Positions 1 through 9,185 are shown, counted from the stretch's first letter. The stretch: 64,000 nt of DNA from Bordetella genomosp. 9 (GCF_002261425.1 NZ_NEVJ01000002.1:868001-932000), one strand, 5' to 3'. Program-made: numbers and translations. Notes: generated by a model not told the origin, from the letters alone.

Positions 1-91
1 CGCGCTGGCGCGCTGCATGGAATGGGCCGGCAGCGCGGATCGCGTGCGCAAACTGCTGGTGGACAACCCGGCACGGCTCTACGATTTCTGA
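1..91 (+). CDS. amidohydrolase family protein, C-terminal fragment
   Basis: Only the last 29 codons are in the window (frame starts at base 2, stop TGA at 89-91). The visible end, VRKLLVDNPARLYDF, is nearly the same as the end of the complete amidohydrolase at 47595-48470 (MLVENPARLYGF), so this is probably a paralogue of that family, which resembles 2-pyrone-4,6-dicarboxylate lactonase (LigI). The dehydrogenase at 108 follows after 16 bases on the same strand, so the two are probably one operon. The substrate cannot be inferred from the fragment. Confidence 0.7.
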   Translation, partial: ALARCMEWAGSADRVRKLLVDNPARLYDF

Positions 92-107
92 TCCCCCGGG
101 ACCATTC

Positions 108-1112
108 ATGAACCACGACACTGAGCGGCGCGCGGAACACTATGTCGTGGCGTTCCTGGACGTCATGGCGCCGCCGGTCCGGACCGCAATTGCGGCTGCG
201 GCGCCGGCGGGCTTCCAGGTGCGCTTCGCCGATAGCGGCGAACCCGAGGCACAGGCGGCGCTTGCGCGGGAAGCGGACTTCATCCTCGCCGGCTGGCAGC
301 CGGTCACGGCGGCGATGATCGCCGCCGCGCCTGGCTTGCGTATGGTCCACAAGTGGGGAATAGGCTACGACAAGATCGACGTGGAGGCGGCGCGCCGCCA
401 CGGTGTCGCGGTCGCCATCACCAGCGGCGCCAACGCCGGCCCCGTCGCCGAACATGCCATTGCATTGATGCTCGCGGTTTACCGACGGCTGCCGTACGTC
501 GACCGATCGACGCGCGCGGGCGTATGGTTGAAATCCGACATGCGTTCCGTGTGCTATCAGCTCGCCGGCAAGACCGTCGGGCTGCTCGGCTTCGGCAATA
601 TCGCGCGCATGCTGGCGCACCGGCTGCGCGGCTTCGACGTGGACATCCGCTACAGCAGCCGGCGCCCCGCGGATGCGGAGACGGAGCGGCGGCTGAACGT
701 GCGCCAGGTCGACATGGATGAACTGCTGGCATGCAGCGATATCCTGAGCGTGCATCTTCCCTTGACGGACCAGACGCGCGGCATCATCGGCGAGGCGGCG
801 ATCCTGCGCATGAAGGACGGCGCGGTGATCGTGAATACGGCGCGTGGCGGTATCGTCGACGAGGCCGCGCTCTACCGCGCGCTCGCGGACGGCAAGCTGG
901 GCGGGGCGGGGCTCGATGTGTTCGACCAGGAGCCGGCATCGGCGAGCAATCCGCTCTTCACGCTGGATAACGTGGTCGTGACGCCGCATGGCGCCGGCGC
1001 CGTGATGGACAACGTGGGCTATGTCGCGTCGCGGGCCTTCGGCAATATGCAGCGCGTGTTGCAAGGGCAGCCCATCGATCCCGCGGATCTGGTGGTGGCG
1101 CCGCCGGGTTGA
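108..1112 (+). CDS. D-2-hydroxyacid dehydrogenase (NAD-dependent)
   Basis: A 334-residue member of the D-isomer-specific 2-hydroxyacid dehydrogenase family, which reversibly oxidises 2-hydroxy acids to 2-oxo acids with NAD(P). The Rossmann loop GFGNIA lies at 161-166. The expected catalytic residues are Arg246 in NTARGG, Glu275 in DQEP and His294 in TPHGA. Length is typical. It follows the amidohydrolase end by 16 bases and lies in the same neighbourhood as a LysR regulator and a Bug receptor, which suggests catabolism of an imported organic acid. The substrate (glyoxylate, phosphoglycerate or other) is not determined by sequence alone. Confidence 0.9.
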   Translation: MNHDTERRAEHYVVAFLDVMAPPVRTAIAAAAPAGFQVRFADSGEPEAQAALAREADFILAGWQPVTAAMIAAAPGLRMVHKWGIGYDKIDVEAARRHGVAVAITSGANAGPVAEHAIALMLAVYRRLPYVDRSTRAGVWLKSDMRSVCYQLAGKTVGLLGFGNIARMLAHRLRGFDVDIRYSSRRPADAETERRLNVRQVDMDELLACSDILSVHLPLTDQTRGIIGEAAILRMKDGAVIVNTARGGIVDEAALYRALADGKLGGAGLDVFDQEPASASNPLFTLDNVVVTPHGAGAVMDNVGYVASRAFGNMQRVLQGQPIDPADLVVAPPG

Positions 1113-1139
1113 CGTTCAGGGTGAGGCGCAGGGTGACGC

Positions 1140-2039
1140 TCAGGGCTGCTCGGTTTCGGCCAGCCGTGCCAGCAGCCATTGGCGGAAACAGGCGATCTTG
1201 GGTTCGTCGGCGTGCTGTTCGGGGCAGACCAGGTGGTAGCCGCGCGGACGGCGCAGGACCAGCGGGTGGGGCGCCACGAGCCGTCCTTCGGCCAGGTCCT
1301 TCTCCACGTAGCGCAATTGGCCCAGGGCGACGCCCAGGCCTTCGGTGGCGCACTGGTAGATGATGCTCAGGTCTTCGTAGTACATATCGCCAACGGCTAC
1401 GCCACGGCACGCGCCGGCCAGCCGTATCCAGTCCGGCCAATGCTGCGGCCGGCGATTCGAATGCAGCAGCGGCAACTGGAGCAAGTCGTCGGCGCTGCAG
1501 GGGGAGGGCAGGCGCGCGGCCATTTCGGGCGCCATGACAGGCGTCAAGGCGTCGCTGAAGAGCAGGTCGTTGCGCAGCCCGGGCCACGGCCCGTCGCCGT
1601 AGACGATGCCCGTGTCGGCGTTTTCGCGGGTGAAGTCGACGCCTTCCACGCTGGTGGAGAGTTTCACGTTGATGCCCGGATGGGCGGCCTGGAACGCCGG
1701 GACCAGGGGGATCAGCCAGCGCACGAACAAGGTCGTGTGCCCGCGCACCGTCAGTACCTGCTGCGCCCCGGTGGACACGAGCTCCCTCGTGGCGCGCGTG
1801 ATCTGGCCGAACGCGCCGGTGAGTGCCGCCGCGTAGTTTTCACCGCCGCGGGTCAGGCGCAGCCGTCTCCCGTTGCGCTCCAGCAGCGCGAAGCCCAGCC
1901 ACGACTCCAGGGCCTTGATCTGGTGGCTGACGGCGCCCTGCGTGATGTGCAGTTCCTGGGCGGCGGCGGTGAAGCTGGCATGGCGGGCCACGCTTTCGAA
2001 GACGCGCAGCGGATTGAGCGGTGGAAGTTGCGGGTTCAT
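1140..2039 (-). CDS. LysR family transcriptional regulator (GcvA-like)
   Basis: A 299-residue LysR regulator. The N-terminal winged helix-turn-helix reads PLNPLRVFESVARHASFT and AAAQELHITQGAVSHQIKAL, the GcvA-like variant of the LysR DNA-binding region. The remainder is the periplasmic-binding-protein-like effector domain. The start at base 2039 (MNPQLPPLNP) is preferred over an upstream in-frame ATG at 2165, because LysR proteins normally begin about 5-10 residues before the first helix. It is convergent with the dehydrogenase and divergent from the Bug receptor at 2222, so it most likely controls that receptor and perhaps the 1-1112 operon. Confidence 0.9.
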   Translation of the reverse strand: MNPQLPPLNPLRVFESVARHASFTAAAQELHITQGAVSHQIKALESWLGFALLERNGRRLRLTRGGENYAAALTGAFGQITRATRELVSTGAQQVLTVRGHTTLFVRWLIPLVPAFQAAHPGINVKLSTSVEGVDFTRENADTGIVYGDGPWPGLRNDLLFSDALTPVMAPEMAARLPSPCSADDLLQLPLLHSNRRPQHWPDWIRLAGACRGVAVGDMYYEDLSIIYQCATEGLGVALGQLRYVEKDLAEGRLVAPHPLVLRRPRGYHLVCPEQHADEPKIACFRQWLLARLAETEQP

Positions 2040-2221
2040 CGGCGGACGGACGCGTGGACTCGGAATGCATATATTAGTTTTATCGATGTCGCGGCGAAAA
2101 ATTCTCGATGGTGCCCCCGGCGGACGCATGCCTAACATTGGCTTGCTGCGATGGCACCGGTCCAATGAAGACGCGGGCGCCGCGGCGGGAGCTTTGCCCT
2201 ATACATATAAAGGAGACAGCG
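2040..2221. promoter_or_regulatory. divergent control region between LysR and Bug genes
   Basis: This 182-base gap holds the divergent promoters of the LysR gene and the Bug receptor. An AT-rich stretch near 2067-2105, unusual for this DNA, is the likely site of promoters and LysR binding (family sites have a T-N11-A core). I cannot fix hexamers. A clear ribosome-binding site, AAAGGAGACAGCG, ends just before the ATG at 2222. Confidence 0.5.
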
Positions 2222-3256
2222 ATGCGCGCCAGCGACGGGAACGAGCTACACCTTCATACGAAAACCATACCCAAGGCCACCGCCAGATCGCTGGCGCACG
2301 CGGCCATGCTCGCGGCGGGCCTGGCCTGTATCGCGCAGGCCGCGCGGGCCGACGACCGCTTTCCCGGCAAGCCCATACGCATCGTCGTGCCTGTTTCACC
2401 GGGCGGCACGGTGGATCTGGTCGCCCGGCTGGTCGCCAAGGGTATGTCGGAAGACTTGGGACAATCCGTGTTGGTGGAGAACAAGCCCGGCGCCAGCAGC
2501 TTGGTGGGCACCCGGGAAGTGGCCCGCGCGGCGCCGGACGGCTATACGCTGCTGGCGGTGGCCAACACCTTCGTCTCGGCACCCGCGTTCGTGGCGGAAG
2601 CCGGCTACGACCCGATCAAGGATTTTGCGCCCGTTACGCAGACGGTGCGGATTCCCATGGTGCTGGTCGCGAACCCTTCCGTGCCGGAATCCAGCGTGAA
2701 GGCGCTGATCGAGCGGGCGCGCGCCCACCCGGGTCAGATTTCATATGCTTCGTCGGGGATAGGCTCGACGGGGTATATCGCGGCGGAACTGTTCAGCAAG
2801 CAGGCCGGCGTCAAGATGCTGCCGGTGTCCTACAAGGGAAACGCGCAAGCGATCACCGATCTGGTCGGCGGCCAGGTCATGGTGATGTTCGATCAAGTCA
2901 GCACGTCGGGTCCTTATGTGCAGGCGGGGAAGCTGAAGGCCTTGGGCGTCACCACGAGCACACGGTCCAAGCTGCTGCCGGACGTGCCCACCATCGCCGA
3001 GGCTGGGCTGCCCGGCTATGAGGAGGACACCTTCAATGCCATCCTGGCCCCGGCCGGCACGCCGGCCCCCATCGTGCTGAAACTGCGCGACGCGGTGGCG
3101 AAGGCGCTGCAGCGTCCCGACGTGACGGCGCAGCTCGCCCGTCAAGGCGTGGAGGTCAAGCTAGACTCGACGCCGGATGGCTTGGGCGCGACGCTGCGTA
3201 AGGCGATCGTGAAGTATCGCGACATCGCCCGGGACGTGGCCCCATCCCGGCCTTGA
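2222..3256 (+). CDS. Bug family tripartite tricarboxylate receptor (TctC)
   Basis: A 344-residue periplasmic solute-binding protein of the Bug/TctC family, which captures carboxylates and similar small acids for uptake. The start at 2222 follows a strong AAAGGAG site, although the frame is open further upstream. The long N-terminal region contains an export signal ending near AARADD. The mature part begins with the family hallmark RFPGKPIRIVVPVSPGG and carries DLVARLVAKG and the conserved GTREVARAAPDGYTLL segment. No TctA/TctB membrane partners are adjacent, which is usual for expanded Bug families in Bordetella-like genomes. Probably regulated by the divergent LysR. Confidence 0.93.
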   Translation: MRASDGNELHLHTKTIPKATARSLAHAAMLAAGLACIAQAARADDRFPGKPIRIVVPVSPGGTVDLVARLVAKGMSEDLGQSVLVENKPGASSLVGTREVARAAPDGYTLLAVANTFVSAPAFVAEAGYDPIKDFAPVTQTVRIPMVLVANPSVPESSVKALIERARAHPGQISYASSGIGSTGYIAAELFSKQAGVKMLPVSYKGNAQAITDLVGGQVMVMFDQVSTSGPYVQAGKLKALGVTTSTRSKLLPDVPTIAEAGLPGYEEDTFNAILAPAGTPAPIVLKLRDAVAKALQRPDVTAQLARQGVEVKLDSTPDGLGATLRKAIVKYRDIARDVAPSRP

Positions 3257-3313
3257 TCGGATGGGACGGCCAGCCTCGTTTGCCTGGCCGATGCGCGTGG
3301 TTAAACTGCGCCG

Positions 3314-3976
3314 ATGACTCTGCTATCGATCGATCGCCGCCTGGCCGGCGCCCTGGAGAACCGGTTTGTCGGCATTCTGCTGGCGGCGGGCCGGGGCGAA
3401 CGTTTTCGCGCGTCCTCAGGCCGCGCGCAGGCCGAAAAGCTGCTCGCGGTCTTGCCTGACGGACGTCCGGTGGCCGCGGCTGCCGCCGATGTCCTGCTGC
3501 GGACCGTGCCGCTGGTGCTCGCGGTGACGCGTCCGGATACGCCGGCCTTGCAACAGGTGCTGGCCGCGCGTGGCTGCCTGGTCGTGGAAACCGCCGACGC
3601 GGCGCGGGGGATGGGCGCCAGCCTGGCCTATGCGTCGCGCGCGCTGATGGCGGTCATCGCCGCCGCCATGCACGGCCATGCCGAAGTCCGCGCGCCGCTC
3701 GGCTGCCTGGTGGCGCTGGGCGATATGCCCTGGGTGAGCGACGCGACCGTGCTGGCGGTGCAGGATGCGGCGCGCGGCCATCCGATCGCCGCGCCGGCCT
3801 GCGAGGGCCGCCGGGGCCACCCCGTGGCCTTCGCCTGGACGCTCATGCCGGAACTGGCCGCGCTGGATGGCGATGAGGGTGCGCGGGCGCTGCTCAAACG
3901 CCACGGGGTGCACGAGGTGCCGTGCGCGGATCCGGGGGTGCTGCGCGACGTCGATACGGTGAGCGATCTGCCGTGA
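3314..3976 (+). CDS. MobA/MocA-like nucleotidyltransferase
   Basis: A 220-residue protein with the N-terminal NTP-transferase signature GILLAAGRGERF, a Lys-containing substrate loop (AEKLLAVLPDGRP), and CLVALGDMPWV, the D-M-P metal-binding motif of the MobA/MocA group. This family transfers CMP or GMP to molybdopterin or makes related activated compounds. Homologues often sit beside molybdenum hydroxylases or XdhC proteins, but none is present here. It reads in from a 57-base gap after the Bug gene. Specific assignment to MocA (molybdopterin cytosine dinucleotide synthesis) is plausible but not proven. Confidence 0.8.
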   Translation: MTLLSIDRRLAGALENRFVGILLAAGRGERFRASSGRAQAEKLLAVLPDGRPVAAAAADVLLRTVPLVLAVTRPDTPALQQVLAARGCLVVETADAARGMGASLAYASRALMAVIAAAMHGHAEVRAPLGCLVALGDMPWVSDATVLAVQDAARGHPIAAPACEGRRGHPVAFAWTLMPELAALDGDEGARALLKRHGVHEVPCADPGVLRDVDTVSDLP

Positions 3977-4057
3977 TGCCGGGGCGGATACGGTGAACGG
4001 CTTGCCGTGACGCTGTGACGCCGTGACTACGTGAATCGTAGGGCCGGCAAGGCCTGT

Positions 4058-5956
4058 TCAAGCCGCCGGTTCGGCGTCCGCCGTATCGGCATCCAGGTTC
4101 GCTTCGGCGTCCGGACCGCTGCGCTGCTGGCGATGCCACATGCTCGCATACACGCCGTCGCGCGCCAGCAGGTCGGCATGGTTGCCGCGTTCCACCACCT
4201 GGCCGTCGCCCAGGACGATGATTTCATCGGCGTCGACGATGGTGGACAGCCGGTGGGCGATGATCAGCGTGGTGCGGCCGATGCTGACTTCCCGCAGGTT
4301 GGCCTGGATTTCCCGTTCGGTGTGTGTGTCCAGGGCGCTGGTCGCTTCGTCGAAGACGAAGAGCGCCGGCCGCTTCAACAGGGTACGGGCGATGGCCACC
4401 CGCTGCTTTTCGCCGCCCGACAACTTCAGGCCGCGTTCGCCGACCACGGTGTCGTAGCCGTCCGGCATGTTCATGACCAGCGTATGCACGTGCGCCATGC
4501 GTGCCGCGGCTTCGACCTCGGCATCGGTGGCGCCGGGGCGGCCGTAGGCGATGTTGTAGCGGATGGTGTCGTTGAACAGCACCGTGTCCTGCGGCACGAT
4601 GCCGATGGCCGCGCGCACGCTGGCCTGCGTGACCTGGCGTATGTCCTGCCCGTCGATCAGGATGGCGCCGCCGCCCACGTCATAGAAGCGGAACAGCAGG
4701 CGCGCCAGCGTCGATTTGCCGGCGCCGGACGGGCCCACCACGGCCAGCGTCCTGCCCGCCGGAATGGTGAAATCCACCCCTTTCAGTATCGCGCGCCGTT
4801 CGTCGTAGCCGAACGTGACGTCGCGGAACTCCACGCGTCCGCCATCGATCCGCAGGGCGGGCGCGCCCGGCGGATCCTGGATTTCGCGATCTTCGCCCAT
4901 CAGTTCGAACATGCGCTCCATATCGATCAGGGATTGCTTGATCTCGCGATAGATGAAGCCGAAGAAGCTGAGCGGATCGTAGAGCTGCAGCAGATAGGTG
5001 TTGACCAGCACGAAGTCGCCCAGCGTGTACTGGCCACGCGTGATGCCGCGAGCCGCCATCCACATGACCAGCGTCAGGCCCACCGAGATGATGACGGCCT
5101 GGCCGATGTTCAGCAGCGACAGGCTGACCTGGCTGCTGACCGCGGCCCGCTGGTACTGCTTGAGCGACACGTCGTAGCGGCGCGCTTCATGTTCTTCGTT
5201 GCCGAAATACTTGACGGTCTCGTAGTTCAGCAGGCTTTCGACCGCCTTTGTGTTCGCCTCCGAGTCGGTCTCGTTCATGCGGCGGCGGAACTTGGTGCGC
5301 CATTCCGTGATGACCAGCGTATAGGCCAGGTACAGGATGACCGTAACGGCGGTGGTCAACGCCAGCCAGATATCGAACATGCGCCATAGCAGGATGCAGA
5401 CCAGCGCGATTTCGAACAAGGTGGGCAGGACGCTGAACAGCAGATACTGCAGCAAGGTCTGGATGCCGCGCGTGCCGCGTTCGATGGCGCGCGTCAGCCC
5501 GCCGGTGTGCCGGCCCAGGTGGAAGCGCAGGGCCAGCGCGTGCACGTGGCGGAATACCTGCAGCCCGACTTCCCGCACGGCGTGCTGGCCGACGCGTGCG
5601 AAGACGGCGTCGCGCAGTTCGGAAAACAGCAGGGACATGATGCGCGCGCCGCCGTAAGCCAGGATCAGCCCCAGGGGCAGCGCCGCGGGACCGGCGCCGG
5701 CGCCCTGGTTCAGCGCATCGACCGCCGACTTGTACAGAATGGGAATGTAGACCGTGGCGGCCTTCGCCAGGAACAGGAAGACGACGGCGGCGATGACGCG
5801 CAGCTTCAGGTCGTTGCGGCCGGCGGGCCACAGATAGGGGCCCAGCGCGCGCAGCGTGGCGATGCTGCCGCGCGGCATCGCTGGGGATGGCGTGGATGAG
5901 GAAGCGGAAGGGGAAGCCATGATGTTGCCGGAAAGGCGGCGATGGGAAGCCGCCAT
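4058..5956 (-). CDS. Atm1/HMT1-type ABC exporter, fused permease and ATPase
   Basis: A 632-residue half-transporter. Six membrane helices occupy roughly 50-330 and the ATPase domain 370-610. Walker A GPSGAGKST is at 408-416, signature LSGGEKQ at 512-518, and Walker B ending FVFDEATSALD near 533-543. The permease segment with FGNEEHEARRY and YREIKQSLIDMERMFEL is typical of the ABCB7/Atm1/heavy-metal-tolerance group, which exports glutathione-linked sulfur or metal conjugates. Neither possible start (5956 or the ATG at 5920) has a clear ribosome-binding site, so the first 12 residues are uncertain. It is divergent from the amidase at 6097. Confidence 0.92.
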   Translation of the reverse strand: MAASHRRLSGNIMASPSASSSTPSPAMPRGSIATLRALGPYLWPAGRNDLKLRVIAAVVFLFLAKAATVYIPILYKSAVDALNQGAGAGPAALPLGLILAYGGARIMSLLFSELRDAVFARVGQHAVREVGLQVFRHVHALALRFHLGRHTGGLTRAIERGTRGIQTLLQYLLFSVLPTLFEIALVCILLWRMFDIWLALTTAVTVILYLAYTLVITEWRTKFRRRMNETDSEANTKAVESLLNYETVKYFGNEEHEARRYDVSLKQYQRAAVSSQVSLSLLNIGQAVIISVGLTLVMWMAARGITRGQYTLGDFVLVNTYLLQLYDPLSFFGFIYREIKQSLIDMERMFELMGEDREIQDPPGAPALRIDGGRVEFRDVTFGYDERRAILKGVDFTIPAGRTLAVVGPSGAGKSTLARLLFRFYDVGGGAILIDGQDIRQVTQASVRAAIGIVPQDTVLFNDTIRYNIAYGRPGATDAEVEAAARMAHVHTLVMNMPDGYDTVVGERGLKLSGGEKQRVAIARTLLKRPALFVFDEATSALDTHTEREIQANLREVSIGRTTLIIAHRLSTIVDADEIIVLGDGQVVERGNHADLLARDGVYASMWHRQQRSGPDAEANLDADTADAEPAA

Positions 5957-6060
5957 TATCGTTCATGGCCTGACCTGGGCCCGCCTTGTGGCGCGCTCCA
6001 CGGCGTGGCTGTCGTCCACGGCTGGACCAGCGGCGCGATGCGGCGCCGTTGGATCCCGGT

Positions 6061-6088
6061 TATCGTAGCGTCGTCGACCGTTACGATA
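6061..6088. promoter_or_regulatory. inverted repeat upstream of amidase gene
   Basis: TATCGTAGCG (6061-6070) and CGTTACGATA (6079-6088) form 10-base arms with one mismatched pair around an 8-base centre. The repeat ends 8 bases before the amidase ATG at 6097 and lies in the divergent gap between the ABC exporter and the amidase. Its symmetry suggests a repressor operator. No regulator gene is adjacent, so the protein that would bind is unknown. Confidence 0.4.
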
Positions 6089-6096
6089 CCCAGGCC

Positions 6097-7353
6097 ATGA
6101 CGCGCACCTTGCAGACTTCTCATCCGGACAGCCAGATCGAACAGGACCGCGCAGGGCAGGCGCTGCGCGCCATCGCGGAACAGGACGGCGAACTTCGGGC
6201 CTTCGTGTGGCGGGCCGACGCCGTCGACGCGGCGCCTGCCGCGGGCGGCCCGCTGGCGGGCATGCCGTTCGCCGTCAAGGACATCATCGACGTCGCCGGC
6301 ATGCCGACCTGCTACGGCGCGCGCGAGATGGTCGCGGACCTGAAGCAGTTCGACGCTGCCTGCGTCGCGCTGTTGCGCGAGGCGGGCGCCGTGCCCGTGG
6401 GCAAGACCGTCACCGCGGAGTTCGCGCATGTGGTGCCCGGGGCGACGCGCAACCCGCACCTGCCCACCCACACGCCGGGCGGTTCTTCCAGCGGTTCGGC
6501 CGCGGCGGTGGCCGCCGGCATGGTGGATATGGCGCTGGGCACGCAAACGGGCGGTTCCGTCATCCGCCCCGCCGCGTTCTGCGGCGTGGTCGGGTACAAG
6601 CCCTCATTCGGCCGCGTGCATCGGGGCGGCATGCAGGTGCTGTGCGACACCCTCGACACCCTGGGCTGGTTCACGCGCACGGTCGACGAGACGCTTGCCG
6701 TCGCCGCCGTGCTGATGTCGCTGGACCTGGCGCCGGGTGCGCGCCCGGCCCCGGCGGGCCGCACGCCCAGGGTGGCGGTGCTTTCATGCAGCCGCCTGGG
6801 CACCCTCAGCGCGGCCGCGCAAGACGCCTTGGAACGATGCGTCGATCGCCTGCGGGCGCAAGGCGCGTCGATCGTGCGTCCGGACCTGGACGACGACGTC
6901 GATGCGCTGGTGGCCGCGCATGCGACGGTGATGCGCTACGAGTTCGCCCGCGGCCTGCTGCCCATCGTGCGCACGCGTCCGCAAAGCGTGCATGCGACCA
7001 CGCGCGAAACCGTGCGCAAGGGCCTGGCGATCGGCCACGGCGATTATCTTGAACAGCAGCATCTGCGCGCCCAGGTGGCGGCGCGTTGGGCGGCCCGGCT
7101 GGCCGACGTGGATTTCATCGTGACACCCAGCGCGCCGGGCGAGGCGCCGGCCGGCCTGGACAATACGGGGTCGTCCCTCTACAACCGCATCTGGTCGCTG
7201 CTGGGCTGGCCCTGCATCCACTTGCCGACCGCCCAGGGCCAGCTGGGCCTGCCGGTGGGCGTGCAATGGGTCGGGCTCCCCGATACCGACGCGGCCCTGC
7301 TGCAATGGGCCGCGGCGCTGCACGCGAGCATCGATACCCGCGCCGCGCGGTGA
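6097..7353 (+). CDS. amidase signature family hydrolase
   Basis: A 418-residue amidase-signature enzyme that hydrolyses amide bonds with a Ser-cisSer-Lys triad. The triad can be placed: Lys61 in FAVKDIIDV, the serine loop GGSSSGS at 128-134 (cis-Ser about 131), and Ser154 in GTQTGGSVIRPA. These positions closely match small amidases such as malonamidase E2 (Lys62, Ser131, Ser155). The ATG at 6097 is chosen because family proteins begin shortly before the first helix. No GatB or GatC is nearby, so it is not the tRNA amidotransferase subunit. The substrate is unknown. Confidence 0.88.
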   Translation: MTRTLQTSHPDSQIEQDRAGQALRAIAEQDGELRAFVWRADAVDAAPAAGGPLAGMPFAVKDIIDVAGMPTCYGAREMVADLKQFDAACVALLREAGAVPVGKTVTAEFAHVVPGATRNPHLPTHTPGGSSSGSAAAVAAGMVDMALGTQTGGSVIRPAAFCGVVGYKPSFGRVHRGGMQVLCDTLDTLGWFTRTVDETLAVAAVLMSLDLAPGARPAPAGRTPRVAVLSCSRLGTLSAAAQDALERCVDRLRAQGASIVRPDLDDDVDALVAAHATVMRYEFARGLLPIVRTRPQSVHATTRETVRKGLAIGHGDYLEQQHLRAQVAARWAARLADVDFIVTPSAPGEAPAGLDNTGSSLYNRIWSLLGWPCIHLPTAQGQLGLPVGVQWVGLPDTDAALLQWAAALHASIDTRAAR

Positions 7354-7375
7354 TCGTCCGCCGGCCGTGGCCGGG

Positions 7376-8239
7376 TCAGCCCTGCGGGTCCGTCCGCGCT
7401 TCCTGCGCGAGGAAAGCGCGTAGCGCGTCGACGTCCGTGCGTCCATCGGCGTCGTCGCGCGCCAGCCTTTCATACAGGCGCGCGGCGCTTTCGAAGAACT
7501 GCTGCCCGCTTTCATCCGGCGCCAGGAAGGCGGCGATTTCTTCCATCTCCGCGACCCAGCGATAGGCCTTGCCGAACATGTCCGGCACGCTGCGCGAGAA
7601 ATGCTTGAGCAGGTGGGGCTGGCTTTCGGCCAGTTCCTCATAGAGCGCCCGCGCGGTGCCGTTGCGCGAGGCGCCCAGCATCATGATCGACCCCAATGCC
7701 ACCAGGCCCTTGGTGATGCCCGCATAGGACATCTTGAGCGCCGACGCCTCGCTGATCTGTTCCGACAGCACGCGCACGCGCAGGCCACCTTCGCGCAGCG
7801 CCGTGACGGCGCCGGCCGCGGGGCCTGAACAGTACAGGGCCGGCCCGGGCGTCGCCGGCCGCGGCGGGCCGCCTATGATGCCGCCATCGACGAAGGCCGC
7901 GCCGCTGTCCTGGATGATGGCGGCGACCTGTTCGGCCGTGCGCGGATTGACGGCATTGCAATCGACATAGACCGGCGCGCGGCCGTGCTCCTTGAACAGC
8001 GGCGCGAACCGCCGCGCCAGACCGATGGCTTCGGCCGGGGGGACGATGGACAGGAAAAGGTCGGCATGCGCCAATTCGATATCGGTACGATGGTGCATGC
8101 CGCACTGGCGCGCCCGTTTGGCGCTGGCCTCGCTGCGGCCGGTGATCGAAGTAAGCACCTGGAACCCGTGTTCGTCCAGCCGCTTGCCGATGGCGCTGCC
8201 CATGGCGCCCGGCGCGACGATGGCGACGCGTGGCTTCAT
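7376..8239 (-). CDS. NAD(P)-dependent oxidoreductase with DUF1932 domain
   Basis: A 287-residue member of the 6-phosphogluconate/3-hydroxyisobutyrate dehydrogenase superfamily. The N-terminal Rossmann motif is VAIVAPGAMGSAIG. The C-terminal helical part contains KMSYAGITKGLVALG, typical of the DUF1932 group and holding the lysine usually found in the active site. The start at 8239 is fixed by AAGGAGACCGAT directly upstream. It is convergent with the amidase, 22 bases apart, and divergent from the phosphatase. It may reduce a small 2-keto or semialdehyde compound, but the substrate cannot be read from the sequence. Confidence 0.85.
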   Translation of the reverse strand: MKPRVAIVAPGAMGSAIGKRLDEHGFQVLTSITGRSEASAKRARQCGMHHRTDIELAHADLFLSIVPPAEAIGLARRFAPLFKEHGRAPVYVDCNAVNPRTAEQVAAIIQDSGAAFVDGGIIGGPPRPATPGPALYCSGPAAGAVTALREGGLRVRVLSEQISEASALKMSYAGITKGLVALGSIMMLGASRNGTARALYEELAESQPHLLKHFSRSVPDMFGKAYRWVAEMEEIAAFLAPDESGQQFFESAARLYERLARDDADGRTDVDALRAFLAQEARTDPQG

Positions 8240-8423
8240 ATCGGTCTCCTTGGTTCGAGTCAGGCGGGTGGTCGCATCACTGTACACCCAGGCGCCGGGT
8301 TGGCGGACAGCCGCGGGCGGGCGTCACGACGCCGCGCCGCGATCGCGCCGGGCCGTTTAAGATCAATGCAGTGGCACGCGCGGCGGACGCCGCCGGCGTG
8401 TATTTCGCGGTACGGAAATAGTC

Positions 8424-9137
8424 ATGCTTATCGATGTCGAACGGTTTGCACGCAATACGCTGGGCCGGGACTGGGCCGTGGGGGATATCCACGGCCATTT
8501 TTCGCGCCTGCGCGCCGCGCTGGACGTCGTGCGCTTCGATCCCGAGCGCGACCGCCTGTTCTCCGTGGGCGACCTGACCGACCGCGGGCCGGAATGCCAC
8601 GAGGCCCCGCGTTGGCTGGCGCAGCCATGGTTTCACGCGGTGCAGGGCAATCATGAGGACTATGCCGTGCGCTACGTGCGCACGGGAATGGTCGATACGG
8701 AGAACTGGCGCGTCAACGGCGGCGGCTGGTTCCTGGCGCTGTCGCCGGAAGACCAGCGCACGCACGCGGAAACCTACGCCAGGATGCCCCTGGTGATCGA
8801 GGTGGAAACCGCGGATGGCCTGGTCGGCCTGGTGCACGCGGATTGTCCGGTGCGGGATTGGAACAAGCTGGCGCGCTACCTGCGCGATCGCTACAAGCGC
8901 GCGCGCGGCATATGCCAGTGGTCGCGCGAAAGGCTGGCGCGGGGCGACGCGTCAGGCGTGCGCGGCATACGCGCGGTGGTGGTCGGGCATACGCCGCTGG
9001 CCACGCCGACGGTACTGGGCAATGTCTACCACATCGATACGGCGGGCTGGATGCCGGACGGCTATTTCACGCTGCTCGACCTGGCCACCCTGCGCACCAC
9101 GCCGCGCGAGCTGGTCCAGGAAGCGGTATTCGGCTAG
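8424..9137 (+). CDS. PP2A-like metallophosphoesterase (bacteriophage lambda/PrpA type)
   Basis: A 237-residue protein with the three classic phosphoprotein phosphatase motifs in order: GDIHGHFSRL, GDLTDRGPE and GNHED, followed by histidines in GLVHADCP and VVGHTPL. These residues bind two metal ions. Length and motif spacing match the lambda-phosphatase/PphA/PrpA group of Ser/Thr (and Tyr) protein phosphatases. It stands alone between divergent and convergent neighbours, so its target is unknown. Confidence 0.88.
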   Translation: MLIDVERFARNTLGRDWAVGDIHGHFSRLRAALDVVRFDPERDRLFSVGDLTDRGPECHEAPRWLAQPWFHAVQGNHEDYAVRYVRTGMVDTENWRVNGGGWFLALSPEDQRTHAETYARMPLVIEVETADGLVGLVHADCPVRDWNKLARYLRDRYKRARGICQWSRERLARGDASGVRGIRAVVVGHTPLATPTVLGNVYHIDTAGWMPDGYFTLLDLATLRTTPRELVQEAVFG

Positions 9138-9185
9138 CGGGATGCTGGGGCGTACGGCAGGCCACGCCCGCGCGCCCCGGAGCGC

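Noticed and set aside
4031..5389. Plus-strand frame opposite the ABC exporter
   Set aside because: No family signature; the ABC transporter motifs are intact on the minus strand.
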